A DNA stretch of 64,000 nucleotides from Lentisphaerota bacterium (GCA_015061815.1 SUVW01000007.1:1-64000), one strand, 5' to 3'. Counted from the first letter of the stretch, positions 37,231-45,934 are shown. The notes: generated from the sequence alone by a model not told the origin. Program-made: numbers and translations.

Positions 37231-38025
37231 ATGTTGGATTTTGGCACTGATATGAATGAGCGTGAAGAGTTGAATAATGATGAGTTATTCAGCCAGACTG
37301 CTGTGAAAAATTCATCCGTTCAGTTTCCGGAAAAAGAAAACAGTGTTTCCGGAACAAATTCCCCGGAACTTCCGGCCAGACCCCGGATCAAACCGCCGGT
37401 CCTGCCGAAGTATAATGAGCCGCCTGCTCCCAAAGCTGCGGTTCAACCGGTTCTGCGGAATAATCCGCATTTCCTTCATCGCCGCCGTAAAGCAGAGGAA
37501 TTTTCCACCGAAGATAAAATGGAGGTCTCCCGGATCTTGAAGGCTGCACGCACTGCCGCCGGATTGACCAGAGAGGATGTGGAATCTTCCACGCAGATCA
37601 GAGCTCATTACCTTGCCGCTTTGGAAGAAGCTGACTATGATAAGTTGCCGCAACCGGTATATGTGTTGGCATATTTGAGGAAGTTGTGCGAGTTGTACGA
37701 TATCCCCCGGGAGGAAGAAGAACAGCTCGTTCGTCCCTGGAGAAATATCCCATGCGAACTGCCGGAAAATCTCCCGGCCGCTGTCCAGCCGGATAATGAA
37801 AATCCCGATCGGAGAATGATTTTCCGTCTGGAAATCATTCTGTTCGCTTCCGGAGCCTTGATCATCGGCGGGATCATCGTGCTGATCGTGGTTCTCATCG
37901 TATCATATTTCAGCGGCAAAACAATGCCGGCTCCGGTTTTCGATAATGAAAAGTTGCTCGAAATCCAGGATACCCCACGTCTGAATTCACCGGATCAGCC
38001 GTCTTTGACTGCTTCCGGCAGGTAA
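37231..38025 (+). CDS. RodZ-like helix-turn-helix membrane protein
   Basis: 264 aa. A disordered Pro-rich N-terminal region (about 1-95) precedes an HTH_25 domain: 'VSRILKAARTAAGLTREDVE' and 'YLAALEEADYDKLPQPVYVL', the RodZ fingerprint ending in the PVYVxAYLR motif. One TM helix follows (about 197-222). The periplasmic part is very short (about 40 residues), lacking the usual beta domain. RodZ tethers MreB to the membrane in cell-shape control. It lies 11 nt after ftsK, so a division/shape operon is likely. The HTH is internal rather than N-terminal, which is unusual. Confidence 0.82.
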   Translation: MLDFGTDMNEREELNNDELFSQTAVKNSSVQFPEKENSVSGTNSPELPARPRIKPPVLPKYNEPPAPKAAVQPVLRNNPHFLHRRRKAEEFSTEDKMEVSRILKAARTAAGLTREDVESSTQIRAHYLAALEEADYDKLPQPVYVLAYLRKLCELYDIPREEEEQLVRPWRNIPCELPENLPAAVQPDNENPDRRMIFRLEIILFASGALIIGGIIVLIVVLIVSYFSGKTMPAPVFDNEKLLEIQDTPRLNSPDQPSLTASGR

Positions 38026-38098
38026 TTGCGCAGTTTTGTGCATTCTGGACTTGAAAAAGTCAACTTCTTGAGGCATATTATATAAGTACATTTTTTCC

Positions 38099-38174
<76 letters not shown>

Positions 38175-38183
38175 AAAAATAAT

Positions 38184-38559
38184 CAGCCGACCATTCCGGT
38201 CGGCTTTATTTTTTGGTATCCCGGGCAGTGCGTTGTCGATGGGTTGCCTCGCTATCAGCTTCGGCATTTCGCGGCACAGCCGCTTCATCGACCCCGCCCC
38301 GGGCTGTTTCGGGAATAGGTCAGCTGACCATTCCGGTCGGCTTTATTTTTTGGTATCCCGGGCAGTGCGTTGTCGATGGGTTGCCTCGCTATCAGCTTCG
38401 GCATTTCGCGGCACAGCCGCTTCATCGACCCCGCCCCGGGCTGTTTCGGGGATAGATCAGCCGACCACTCCGGTCGGCTTTATTTTTTGGTATCCCGGGC
38501 AGTGCGTTGTCGATGGGTTGCCTCGCTATCAGCTTCGGCATTTCGCGGCACAGCCGCTT
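38184..38559 (+). repeat. Tandem repeat, 137-bp period, 2.75 copies, downstream of tRNA-Arg
   Basis: Copies start at 38184, 38321 and 38458 (the third is cut at 38559). Each begins with the terminator hairpin, then a palindrome-rich body. CCCGGGC pairs with GCCCCGGG at the outside, GTCGATG with CATCGAC inside, and GCGGC-ACA-GCCGC forms an inner hairpin. The copies differ at only a few positions. The end of each unit (ATCGACCCCGCCCCGGGCT) resembles the tRNA-Arg 3' end. No convincing ORF: reading frames repeat with the DNA. Confidence 0.9.
38185..38213 (+). terminator. tRNA-Arg terminator (inside repeat unit 1)
   Basis: Stem AGCCGACC/GGTCGGCT with a 5-nt loop and a TTTATTTTTT tract. The same hairpin is carried in each of the three tandem units, at ~38322 and ~38459 as well. 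Confidence 0.85.
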
Positions 38560-39142
38560 GCAAATATACGTGGTGAGTGCAGACGTGGTCGGTGGAGCGA
38601 CCGTGACGGACAAAACGGACTTAACAGACAATAACGGACAATGGGTGGTTACACGTCTGCAGACAAACGCTTGCAGTCTGCACCCCCGCCGCCCCCTCGG
38701 AGATGGTGTGTCTGTATTGTCTGTAAAGTCTGTCATGTCTGTTTTTGTCCGTAAAAGCGCATGCCAAATCGAGCGCAAGCGAGCCAACAAAAAACAGCTT
38801 GCAAATATACGTGGTGAGTGCAGGCGTGGTCGGTGGATCGACCGTAACGGACAAAACGGACTTAACAGACGATAACGGACAGGGGTGGTTACACGTCTGC
38901 AGACAAACGCTTGCAGTCTGCCGCCCTCCCGCGCCCAGCGCAGCGAAGGCGCACTTACCGCAGCGGCACGTTTGCCGCCGAGCGCAAGCGAGCCAACAAA
39001 AACAGCGGCACGTTTGCCGCCTGCAAATCAACGTGGTGAGTGCAGACGTGGTCGGTGGAGCGACCGTGACGGACAAAACGGACTTAACAGACAATAACGG
39101 TCAATGGGTGGTTACACGCCTGCAAACACACGTTTACCGCCA
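38560..39142 (+). repeat. Dispersed intergenic repeat, copies 2-4 (ACGGACAAAACGGAC family)
   Basis: Three ~120-bp units at 38560-38681, 38801-38921 and 39023-39142, separated by ~100-bp GC-rich spacers containing GAGCGCAAGCGAGCCAACAA and the GCGGCACGTTTGCCGCC palindrome. The unit is the same as at 549-670. It lies between the rightward tRNA-Arg and the 3' end of a leftward glycosidase gene. 39143-39201 holds nothing I can name. Confidence 0.88.
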
Positions 39143-39201
39143 GCAGACAAGCACTCCGCATGCTGTGTGCATTTGGAGTGTCGTGCTTGTGAATTGGGTT
39201 T

Positions 39202-42200
39202 TCAGTTTTTGCCGGGATGGACTCTCCACGATTTGAAGTTGCATTCACCGCCGGATACCCGGAAAATAACCCGCCGTCTGCCGGTGACTTTACGCTTCAG
39301 CGGCACAGTGTATTTGCGGAAATCAAACCATTTTCCCGCTTCCGGAGAAAATTCAGCCAGCAGGAAGTCCGGCGAATCTTCCGTAATATCGATCAGCTGA
39401 ACTTTTACACCCTGCATATCCGTTGCCAGCGTGCAGTCCACTGTTGCCGGATCATCGCCGAAATAAACCTGACCGTAATAGATCACGGCCCCATCTTTGG
39501 CGGCGATCCAGTTGCCGTACATATTGCGGCGTGGATTGGTGTGATACCCAAGATTATTGGTGACATTACGGGTCGCCAGTACCATCCATGAAGCATCCCG
39601 AGCCTGCAAATCCTGACGCAGAGCATTGAGCATATGATCGGTGGCGAAATTTTGCTTGAGCTGAATCAGCAGTCCGCGATCACTATTCATTGCATCCTTG
39701 CCCTTGATCATGGCATTCTGCACGTCTCCGATCATCGGATCAGATGAATTGAAGCCGGTCAGGTAAAATTCTGCGGCATAGGGCTGCAGGGTGATTTTTT
39801 CCGGAATGCTGCTGATCTCCTGCGGAGCAGAGAATGCTTCCCCGGTAACAAAGACCTTCTTCCCCGCCGTATCATAAAGCGGACGGACACTTTGAACTTC
39901 ATTCGCGGTGTTGATGAACATGATCAACTCTCTGCCATCGGTATGTTTCCACACGCTGTGCAAAATCTTGTCAGTGGTATTCATGTTGATATCATCCACG
40001 CCCCACATGGTTTTCATAGTTTCATTTTTGCCATTGAAGCGCAACGGTTTTTGCATTTCAGCACTGTTCATGAAATCAGCGATCGCATATCGCAGCAGGG
40101 CAAGTTTTTTCAAATAAGCGCGGCGTGGCGATGGATAACGGATCGTATCGATGGTCATCCAGCCGATTTGTTCACCGAAAATAAGCTGCTCGGCATATTT
40201 CGGAAAGAAACTTTCGTAACTGCCGGCAATATTGTGCCCATCACAACCTCTGCCGACAAATTGGATCCTCGGAGCATAAACCGACTGGAAAAGCGGCACA
40301 TGGCCGCTGCGTCCGAAACGCCACACCATAAAACCGTCAATGCATTTTAAAAATGCATCCGAAGCATCTTCACCGGTATGTGCCAAATCCGGATAGCGTT
40401 TGCTCAATTCGCCTTTTACTTTTGCATAGGTCTGCCAGTGGCCGCCGGCCAGCCAGCTTGACGGATCATTCAACGCATGGCCGTGTTTATTGTTCCAGCA
40501 GGAAAATGGAGTTGAACACGGCAGCTGGTCGTGGTAAATATAATCCACTCCACCGGCGGCGATTTTTGCAATATTATTATAAAGATGTTCCTGCCACTGC
40601 GGACAGGCAGGGCACATCACCGCGTGCAGACCGGTTGCCCCGTAATTTCCGGTGCGCAACTGACCATTTTCATCCAGAACCGCATAATTTTTAAATACTT
40701 TGCTGAAATTATTCTCTTTATCCGCTTCATCTCCGGCATAACACAATCTGGCATTGAAGTACGGTCCCACCCGGACACCGGAAGCACGAACATCTTTCAG
40801 AGAATTTTTCACCAGGTCACGGATTTGAAAATTCGGCCCGAAACGCCATCTGCCATTGGTATTTTCCAGCAATCCGGCAACAAATGCTGTCGGGACCTCA
40901 AAATATTCCTGCAGGTAGCGGAATGTTTCTGCTGTATGATCCCGCATAACTACTCCCTGGATCCACAGCGGATTTTTCCGGAACCACTCCGGAGTATCCC
41001 GGCGGGGTATCTCTTCGATCCACCAGGGGGCAGTGCGGGCAAATTTCTTATACAGCTGTCCGGCTTCATACCAGTCACCTTTGTAAAGTTCCAGCACGCC
41101 TTTGCCGGGAATGGTAATATTCTTTTTCCCCTGTGCCGCATCCATTATCCACTGGGCATCGAAAATACCTCCGGCACCGATGAAACGCTGTTCTTTGATC
41201 GTGCCGGTCGGATCTTCAAAAGCCAGATAAATGCCATTGCCGGCATCATTGTAAAGAGCCGCCATCTGCATGGAACTGTGACCGTTGGGCCATACTGCCG
41301 ACTGCAGCAGTCCGGCGGTGGGGTTGGGGGATTCAATTCCGGAAAATATCGGCAGCACAGCCTTGTCCCGCCCCGGCATTTTCGGCAGACACCAGCGGGG
41401 GAATGCTATTTTTTTCAATATTGCACTTTTGCCGGTGCAATCGACCTTCAAATCTGTTTCGATCCTGCCGCCGGTAATTGAAATATTCTGAACAACCTTG
41501 AAATCATTATTGAACCAGTTGATCGTCAGTTGATATTTGCCGTTTCCGCTGTTTATTTGCACTTCATCGTAATTGAAAAAATCCGGTCCTGCAGCAAAAC
41601 AGTTGCCATCTGCATCCGAATATTGCACAACCCAGTCCAGACCGCCATCGACCAGCAGCATGGAGCCGGTATTTTTATTGAATGCTCCGGCAAAAGGATT
41701 CCCTCTGCCGGAACCTTTGCGGAACGCCATAATAATATCATCAGTTTCGATCAGAAAACATTTTTTGCTGTCAGGCTGCCATTTCGTATTGAATGTGATC
41801 CCTGCAGTCCGGCGCAGTCCGTCAGCTTTCATGGCATGGGAATATTCACTGAATACAATGTTTTTTCCGGCAGCAGGTGCAATTTTTCCCATATTCATTT
41901 TCAGGGTATTGCAATCTTTCTCGACGATGCGGTTGCCGTTGATGCACAGTACCACTCTGAAGCCGTCTTTGCCCTGGGCAACTTCCAAAATCCGTTCCAT
42001 AATGACTGTTACCGGAATATTTTTGCCTTTAACGAAAGCGGCATCAGCACTCAATTCAGCCGCCACTTTTCCAGCTTTGTCAAAAACTGACAGCTTGACA
42101 AGTTTTCCTTTTGCACTCAATTCGAGAACGCCTTTTTTGCTGAAAAGCATCCCGTTGAATCCTCCGGAAGGCATCATTACCACCGAAGAATAGCCCTTTT

Positions 42201-42294
42201 CTGTAACTGCCGCCGGTTCCGTACCGGCAACCGGCAATATTCCGGCAACCGTAAACAGTATTACCGACAGAATTGAATAAAACAGCTTTTTCAT
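39202..42294 (-). CDS. Secreted DUF6259-like glycosidase
   Basis: 1030 aa. Signal peptide about 1-25 ('LSVILFTVAGILPVAG'). The N-terminal half is beta-rich; the second half is TIM-barrel-like: 'TPEWFRKNPLWIQGVVMRDH', 'VRVGPYFNARLCY', 'AAGGVDYIYHDQLPCSTPFS' (Asp pair typical of a catalytic strand) and 'LAHTGEDASDAFLKCIDG'. A C-terminal beta domain follows. Organisation parallels the 30848 protein without its lectin domain. It starts 14 nt after the FAD oxidoreductase, so the two form an operon. Substrate unknown. Confidence 0.65.
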   Translation of the reverse strand: MKKLFYSILSVILFTVAGILPVAGTEPAAVTEKGYSSVVMMPSGGFNGMLFSKKGVLELSAKGKLVKLSVFDKAGKVAAELSADAAFVKGKNIPVTVIMERILEVAQGKDGFRVVLCINGNRIVEKDCNTLKMNMGKIAPAAGKNIVFSEYSHAMKADGLRRTAGITFNTKWQPDSKKCFLIETDDIIMAFRKGSGRGNPFAGAFNKNTGSMLLVDGGLDWVVQYSDADGNCFAAGPDFFNYDEVQINSGNGKYQLTINWFNNDFKVVQNISITGGRIETDLKVDCTGKSAILKKIAFPRWCLPKMPGRDKAVLPIFSGIESPNPTAGLLQSAVWPNGHSSMQMAALYNDAGNGIYLAFEDPTGTIKEQRFIGAGGIFDAQWIMDAAQGKKNITIPGKGVLELYKGDWYEAGQLYKKFARTAPWWIEEIPRRDTPEWFRKNPLWIQGVVMRDHTAETFRYLQEYFEVPTAFVAGLLENTNGRWRFGPNFQIRDLVKNSLKDVRASGVRVGPYFNARLCYAGDEADKENNFSKVFKNYAVLDENGQLRTGNYGATGLHAVMCPACPQWQEHLYNNIAKIAAGGVDYIYHDQLPCSTPFSCWNNKHGHALNDPSSWLAGGHWQTYAKVKGELSKRYPDLAHTGEDASDAFLKCIDGFMVWRFGRSGHVPLFQSVYAPRIQFVGRGCDGHNIAGSYESFFPKYAEQLIFGEQIGWMTIDTIRYPSPRRAYLKKLALLRYAIADFMNSAEMQKPLRFNGKNETMKTMWGVDDINMNTTDKILHSVWKHTDGRELIMFINTANEVQSVRPLYDTAGKKVFVTGEAFSAPQEISSIPEKITLQPYAAEFYLTGFNSSDPMIGDVQNAMIKGKDAMNSDRGLLIQLKQNFATDHMLNALRQDLQARDASWMVLATRNVTNNLGYHTNPRRNMYGNWIAAKDGAVIYYGQVYFGDDPATVDCTLATDMQGVKVQLIDITEDSPDFLLAEFSPEAGKWFDFRKYTVPLKRKVTGRRRVIFRVSGGECNFKSWRVHPGKN

Positions 42295-42308
42295 AAAACC
42301 TCCTTTTT

Positions 42309-43658
42309 TTATATCAATGCACCGTTTTTACGCAAATCATTCTGTAATTCCTCAATATCGACTTCCGGCGGCAGACAGCCCTTTGCCGCTGCCATTGCAG
42401 CAGCCGCACCGGCCGCTTCACCGGTTGCCGCGCATATCGCCATCGCCCGGAGTGCCGCGATCGCCGGACTGCTTGCTGAAATGCATCTGCCCGCCGCCAT
42501 CAGATTGCCGATGTTGCGGGAACAGAGCGCGCGCAGCGGGATGGTGAAGTAACTGTTTTCCGGCGGCCCTTGTGTGCCGGCGGGCAAAAGATCGTGAAAT
42601 TCTTCCCGCTGACGGCACTCGTGCCGGGTGGCACATTGGGCATTGCAGACAAAAACATCGTCATAATATCCCATCGGGCAGTGGATATCTATCCAATACA
42701 CACCGCGTGCGACTGCATCCGGATAGTTGGTCGCATTACAGATATCTTCTGTCCCGATCGTGGTCAATCCGGCCATGCGGCGGCATTCGCGCACTCCGGT
42801 CTGACCGGGAAATATCACCGAAGCCCGGTCAAATGCTTTGGAATTCCGGCGGCAGATATCCATTATCCGCATGGCACTGCGGCGCATTTCGATTTCTGCC
42901 CGGCTGACCGCTGCGGCATTTCTGGGGTCTGCCGCCGCCCGGATCCCGCCGATCCGGAGCATATCTGAATATTGTCCGTTGCCCCATGCCGACTGTGAGG
43001 CAACTACTCCGGTGTGATAAATGCGGATGCGGCAATTTTTCCGTTCTTCCGCCAGGGCTTTCTCGATTTTTTCACGGTCTGCCACCCACTTCGGATCAAC
43101 TTCGGTAAAATAAACCACCAGCCCCAGAGCTTGTACCAGTCCGTCACCATCTCTGCCGAAAAAGTGATCTGCTCCGGCCTGACTTATCAGATCGCCATTG
43201 CCGGTACAATCGACAAAAACTGCCGCTTCTACAGCTTCAGTGCCGCCGGATGAATTGCACATGATCTGCTTTATCCGGGCGGCTGTTTTTTCAGCGGCAA
43301 TGACTGTCGTGTGGAAAAGAATATCCACTCCAAGAGTATCCAGATAATTTTCTGCCACAAATTTGAATGTGTCATGATTGAACATCAGTGGCGGCCGGGC
43401 TGTTTCATAATTTTCGCAACCGCCTGCCCGGTGAAGCTGATCAATAATGCGGGCAAATTCACCGGCAATGACCTTGCTTCCCGGCTTGCCGCCTGTTTGA
43501 AATCCCAGGATGCCGCCGATAAGACCGTTGCCTGCCAGACCGCCGAGGCAATTGCTTTTTTCAATGAGGACAGTTTTTGCTCCCCGCTTTGCCGCCGCCG
43601 CAGCAGCGCAAATTCCTGCCCAGCCGCCACCGGCTATTGCCACATCATATTTTTTCAT
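42309..43658 (-). CDS. FAD-dependent oxidoreductase (FAD_oxidored family)
   Basis: 449 aa. Begins with the Rossmann FAD motif 'YDVAIAGGGWAGICAAAAAA' and 'KSNCLGGLAGNGLIGGI', with 'AVFVDCTGNGDLISQAGADH' later and 'IGNLMAAGRCISASSPAIAA' near the C-terminus, the hallmarks of PF12831. Such enzymes are frequent in glycan-use loci of Planctomycetota, Lentisphaerota and Bacteroidota, where some oxidise sugar hydroxyls to keto-sugars before unusual cleavage. I set the start at 43658 at the FAD motif; GGAGG is 12 nt upstream, slightly far. Pairing with the downstream glycosidase suggests a joint role. Confidence 0.85.
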   Translation of the reverse strand: MKKYDVAIAGGGWAGICAAAAAAKRGAKTVLIEKSNCLGGLAGNGLIGGILGFQTGGKPGSKVIAGEFARIIDQLHRAGGCENYETARPPLMFNHDTFKFVAENYLDTLGVDILFHTTVIAAEKTAARIKQIMCNSSGGTEAVEAAVFVDCTGNGDLISQAGADHFFGRDGDGLVQALGLVVYFTEVDPKWVADREKIEKALAEERKNCRIRIYHTGVVASQSAWGNGQYSDMLRIGGIRAAADPRNAAAVSRAEIEMRRSAMRIMDICRRNSKAFDRASVIFPGQTGVRECRRMAGLTTIGTEDICNATNYPDAVARGVYWIDIHCPMGYYDDVFVCNAQCATRHECRQREEFHDLLPAGTQGPPENSYFTIPLRALCSRNIGNLMAAGRCISASSPAIAALRAMAICAATGEAAGAAAAMAAAKGCLPPEVDIEELQNDLRKNGALI

Positions 43659-43727
43659 TGGAAAAATGTTCCTCCCGTTAAATCTGCCGCTGCTGTAAAT
43701 CCGTCTTGCCGTGTTGTACAAAGCTTT

Positions 43728-43756
43728 AATATAGCACCCGCAAAAGAATATTTCTT
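43728..43756 (-). promoter_or_regulatory. Probable promoter of the FAD oxidoreductase-glycosidase operon
   Basis: Minus strand AAGAAA (43756-43751), 17-nt spacer, TATATT (43733-43728). The -10 is good and the -35 poor, which would fit a promoter needing an activator. Confidence 0.5.
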
Positions 43757-43873
43757 TGAATTATCGTGCCATTTTTCAGTATTATTGTGCCAAAATAAAT
43801 TGAGGTTGCCGGAAAAATATGTGATAATATTCATGCAAAAGCACGTGGTTATCTATCCGGAGGATGCAGCTGA

Positions 43874-44198
43874 ATGAAAAAGCTATTTGTGTTTTCTGAC
43901 TGCGGCAAAGCAGGAAAGACCGGGCAATGGTAATTTGATGCAGCTGGCCCGGAAGCTTATGAAACCATCAATTTTCAAAATGACGGCTGCCAGAGTGTTG
44001 AAAAATTTATTTCCGGCTTGTAATGATTCAGTTCCGGAGGCAGAAGAGTTCAACAGTTTTTGTATTATTCTTGCCGGTAACAGCGAAAAGAAGAAGTATC
44101 CGGAGTTTTTTATTTCAAATCCGGCGGAGAGAGTTCAAACCTTTTTTACGCAAATAGAAATAACAGCAAAACTTCTCCCTGTCGCCATTTTACCTTAA
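43874..44198 (+). pseudogene. Small unrecognised gene, apparently frameshifted
   Basis: ATG 43874 (GGAGG upstream) opens MKKLFVFSDCGKAGKT, then stops within 20 codons. A +1 frame continues smoothly as 'GNGNLMQLARKLMKPSIFK' and 'EEFNSFCIILAGNSEKKKYP' to 44198. A single-base change near 43920 would join them into a ~107-residue protein. I recognise no family. From 44256 to 44357 only an AT-rich promoter-like stretch is seen. Confidence 0.35.
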
Positions 44199-44203
44199 AA
44201 TAT

Positions 44204-44255
44204 GTGCAGTTAATTTAACCAATACCCCTCGGCATAATTACTGCGGTATTATGAC
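44204..44255 (+). repeat. 52-bp half-conserved element, left copy
   Basis: GTGCAGTTAATT, then 24 variable bases, then ACTGCGGTATTATGAC. The same layout with identical spacing recurs at 45848-45899. The two copies bracket the Fic-like remnant and the YeiH-type gene. Confidence 0.6.
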
Positions 44256-44357
44256 TTATTTGCATAATTTCAGAATTATCTGCACAAAATAAACTTAAAA
44301 TTGTGCAGAACGGCATTATATTATGGGCAGATAAAATAAAACAGCGCGACTGGATTT

Positions 44358-44500
44358 ATGAGAAAATTTGATTATTCGGCATTTCCGGGAGCGTTGTTTA
44401 CTCCGGAAATCAGCAATCTTTTATCCGCCATTCTCAATATCGCGGAAAACAGGATTCGTACATTACTGCCGAAATGGATATTTTGAAAACGCTGTTTGAA
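44358..44500 (+). pseudogene. Fic-family N-terminal remnant, frameshifted
   Basis: ATG 44358 gives 'MRKFDYSAFPGALFTPEISN' and LLSAILN; one base later, in the next frame, it continues 'RGKQDSYITAEMDILKTLFE'. Together these match the N-terminus of Fic/DUF4172-type proteins (MxxFDYS...LLxxIxEYxGKQDxY). A 1-nt deletion near 44435 separates the frames, and similarity stops near 44500, before any HPFxxGNGR Fic motif. On the opposite strand ~44490-44610 a 40-codon fragment 'DWLDVNILRREPEFEKKKS' also looks coding. The area is a junction of gene debris. Confidence 0.55.
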
Positions 44501-44614
44501 GTTTTTCTTTGTGATTATCAAGAGATTTTTTCTTTTCAAATTCGGGTTCCCGGCGCAGAATGTTGACATCAAGCCAGTCTGCCGTGGAGGACATCAGATA
44601 ATATCCTTTTACGC

Positions 44615-44643
44615 TTGAAAAAGTCGCATTCAGGGGGTATATT
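44615..44643 (+). promoter_or_regulatory. Promoter of the YeiH-type gene
   Basis: TTGAAA (44615-44620), 17-nt spacer, TATATT (44638-44643); predicted start near 44650, ~32 nt before the ATG. Confidence 0.75.
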
Positions 44644-44681
44644 ACATATCTGTTTGAAGTTTGAATTTAAATTAAGTGAAT

Positions 44682-45707
44682 ATGATGAAAACTGAAATTT
44701 TGAATTTTGTTAAGGTACTGCCCGGCTTTATTATGGCACTTTGCATTGCCGGTGCGGCTAAAGCGGTGGAGATGGTGCTGCCGATGCATATTGTCGGTGC
44801 ATCGGTCATCGCATTGTTTGCCGGTATGATCATCAACAGCTTCTGGCGTCCGGCATGGGCAGCCCATGGGTTGAAGTTTACATCCAAAAAGATACTTAAA
44901 TTTGCCATTATACTTCTCGGCGCGTCACTCAGTATTAACGTGATACTTTCTGTGGGCAGGCTTTCTCTTATGGTCATGTTTTTTACTCTTCTCGCCTGCT
45001 TCGGCGGCGGATATCTTGTCGGAAAGGCTCTCGGTTTAAATTGGAAACTTTCCAATCTTATCTCCGCCGGAACCGGAATATGCGGCGGCAGCGCAATTGC
45101 AGCGGTAGCCCCGGTTATAGATGCTGAAGACAGGGATATTGCATACGCCATGTCTGCAACATTCCTTTTTGACATGGCAATGATTGTGCTTTTTCCCATA
45201 ATGGGACGCGCGCTGGGTCTTTCTGATGAAGCATACGGGCTTTGGGCGGGTACAGCTGTCAACGATACATCAAGCGTGGTTGCAGCCGGTTATGCATTCA
45301 GCGAGGGCGGCGGAGATTTTGCCACTATGGTAAAGCTGACGAGAACTCTGGCGATTATCCCGACCGTGCTGGTGTTTGCCTTTGTCAATATCCACCTGAC
45401 AAGAAAAAAACATTTGGAAACTTCCGGAAATAAGATCAACTTCCGGGGATTGTTTCCCTGGTTCATTCTGGGATTTCTTGCGCTGGCTGCAATCAACAGC
45501 TCCGGCATCATTCCGGCAGGGATCTCCAAAATTGCCAAGGATGCAAGCAAGTTCCTTATGATTGCGGCTCTGGCAGCGATTGGTCTCGGCACCAGCTTGA
45601 AAGATATGAAAAAGTCCGGTGTAAATCCCATGCTGCACGGCTTTATTATTTCGGTGCTGGTGGTTATTGTGGCAATCGCCGTTGAATGGTTTATGGGCAT
45701 GGTGTGA
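44682..45707 (+). CDS. YeiH/UPF0324-family putative sulfate exporter
   Basis: 341 aa, about 10-11 TM helices. Conserved 'KFAIILLGASLSINVIL', 'LISAGTGICGGSAIAAVAPV', 'LWAGTAVNDTSSVVAAGYA' and 'AIGLGTSLKDMKKSG' define the family (PF03601). Members have been linked to sulfite/sulfonate or sulfate export, but direct evidence is thin. Start ATG 44682 (44685 and GTG 44676 also possible; no clear SD). Leucine codons CTT/CTC and the codon texture differ from the GCC/CTG/TTG-rich neighbours, hinting at acquisition by transfer. Confidence 0.88.
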   Translation: MMKTEILNFVKVLPGFIMALCIAGAAKAVEMVLPMHIVGASVIALFAGMIINSFWRPAWAAHGLKFTSKKILKFAIILLGASLSINVILSVGRLSLMVMFFTLLACFGGGYLVGKALGLNWKLSNLISAGTGICGGSAIAAVAPVIDAEDRDIAYAMSATFLFDMAMIVLFPIMGRALGLSDEAYGLWAGTAVNDTSSVVAAGYAFSEGGGDFATMVKLTRTLAIIPTVLVFAFVNIHLTRKKHLETSGNKINFRGLFPWFILGFLALAAINSSGIIPAGISKIAKDASKFLMIAALAAIGLGTSLKDMKKSGVNPMLHGFIISVLVVIVAIAVEWFMGMV

Positions 45708-45847
45708 TTGAAACGCGCTGTCAGAGTATATACTCCAGCCGCATTGACCTTTGATTTTAAGGTAAGAGGTCTTTAGGTTTAATATTTCAACGGCAAATGC
45801 AATTATTTGCGAAATTGCAGTTTTTATGACCTCTGACCTCAAAAACA

Positions 45848-45899
45848 GGTGCAGTTAATTACCTCTGCACCCGATATTGAAATAACTGCGGGATAATGA
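45848..45899 (+). repeat. 52-bp half-conserved element, right copy
   Basis: GTGCAGTTAATT, 24 variable bases, ACTGCGGGATAATGAC; see the left copy at 44204. From 45708 to 45847 the sequence is AT-rich with an interrupted GACCT/AGGTC inverted pattern (around 45748-45840) but no gene. Confidence 0.6.
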
Positions 45900-45934
45900 C
45901 CTGTTGCTGACTTTCTATATTTCTGCAAAGCAGC

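Noticed and set aside
38213-38634. Overlapping 68-164-codon frames running through the tandem repeat
   Set aside because: The peptides simply repeat with the DNA period in several frames and have no SD; they reflect the repeat, not a gene.
38184-39142. CRISPR array
   Set aside because: Units are 120-137 bp with palindromes and diverged spacers of similar sequence; there is no 25-40 bp repeat with unique spacers and no cas gene.
45708-45847. Riboswitch or attenuator after the YeiH-type gene
   Set aside because: An inverted GACCT/AGGTC pattern is present but too loose, and there is no downstream rightward gene for it to control.
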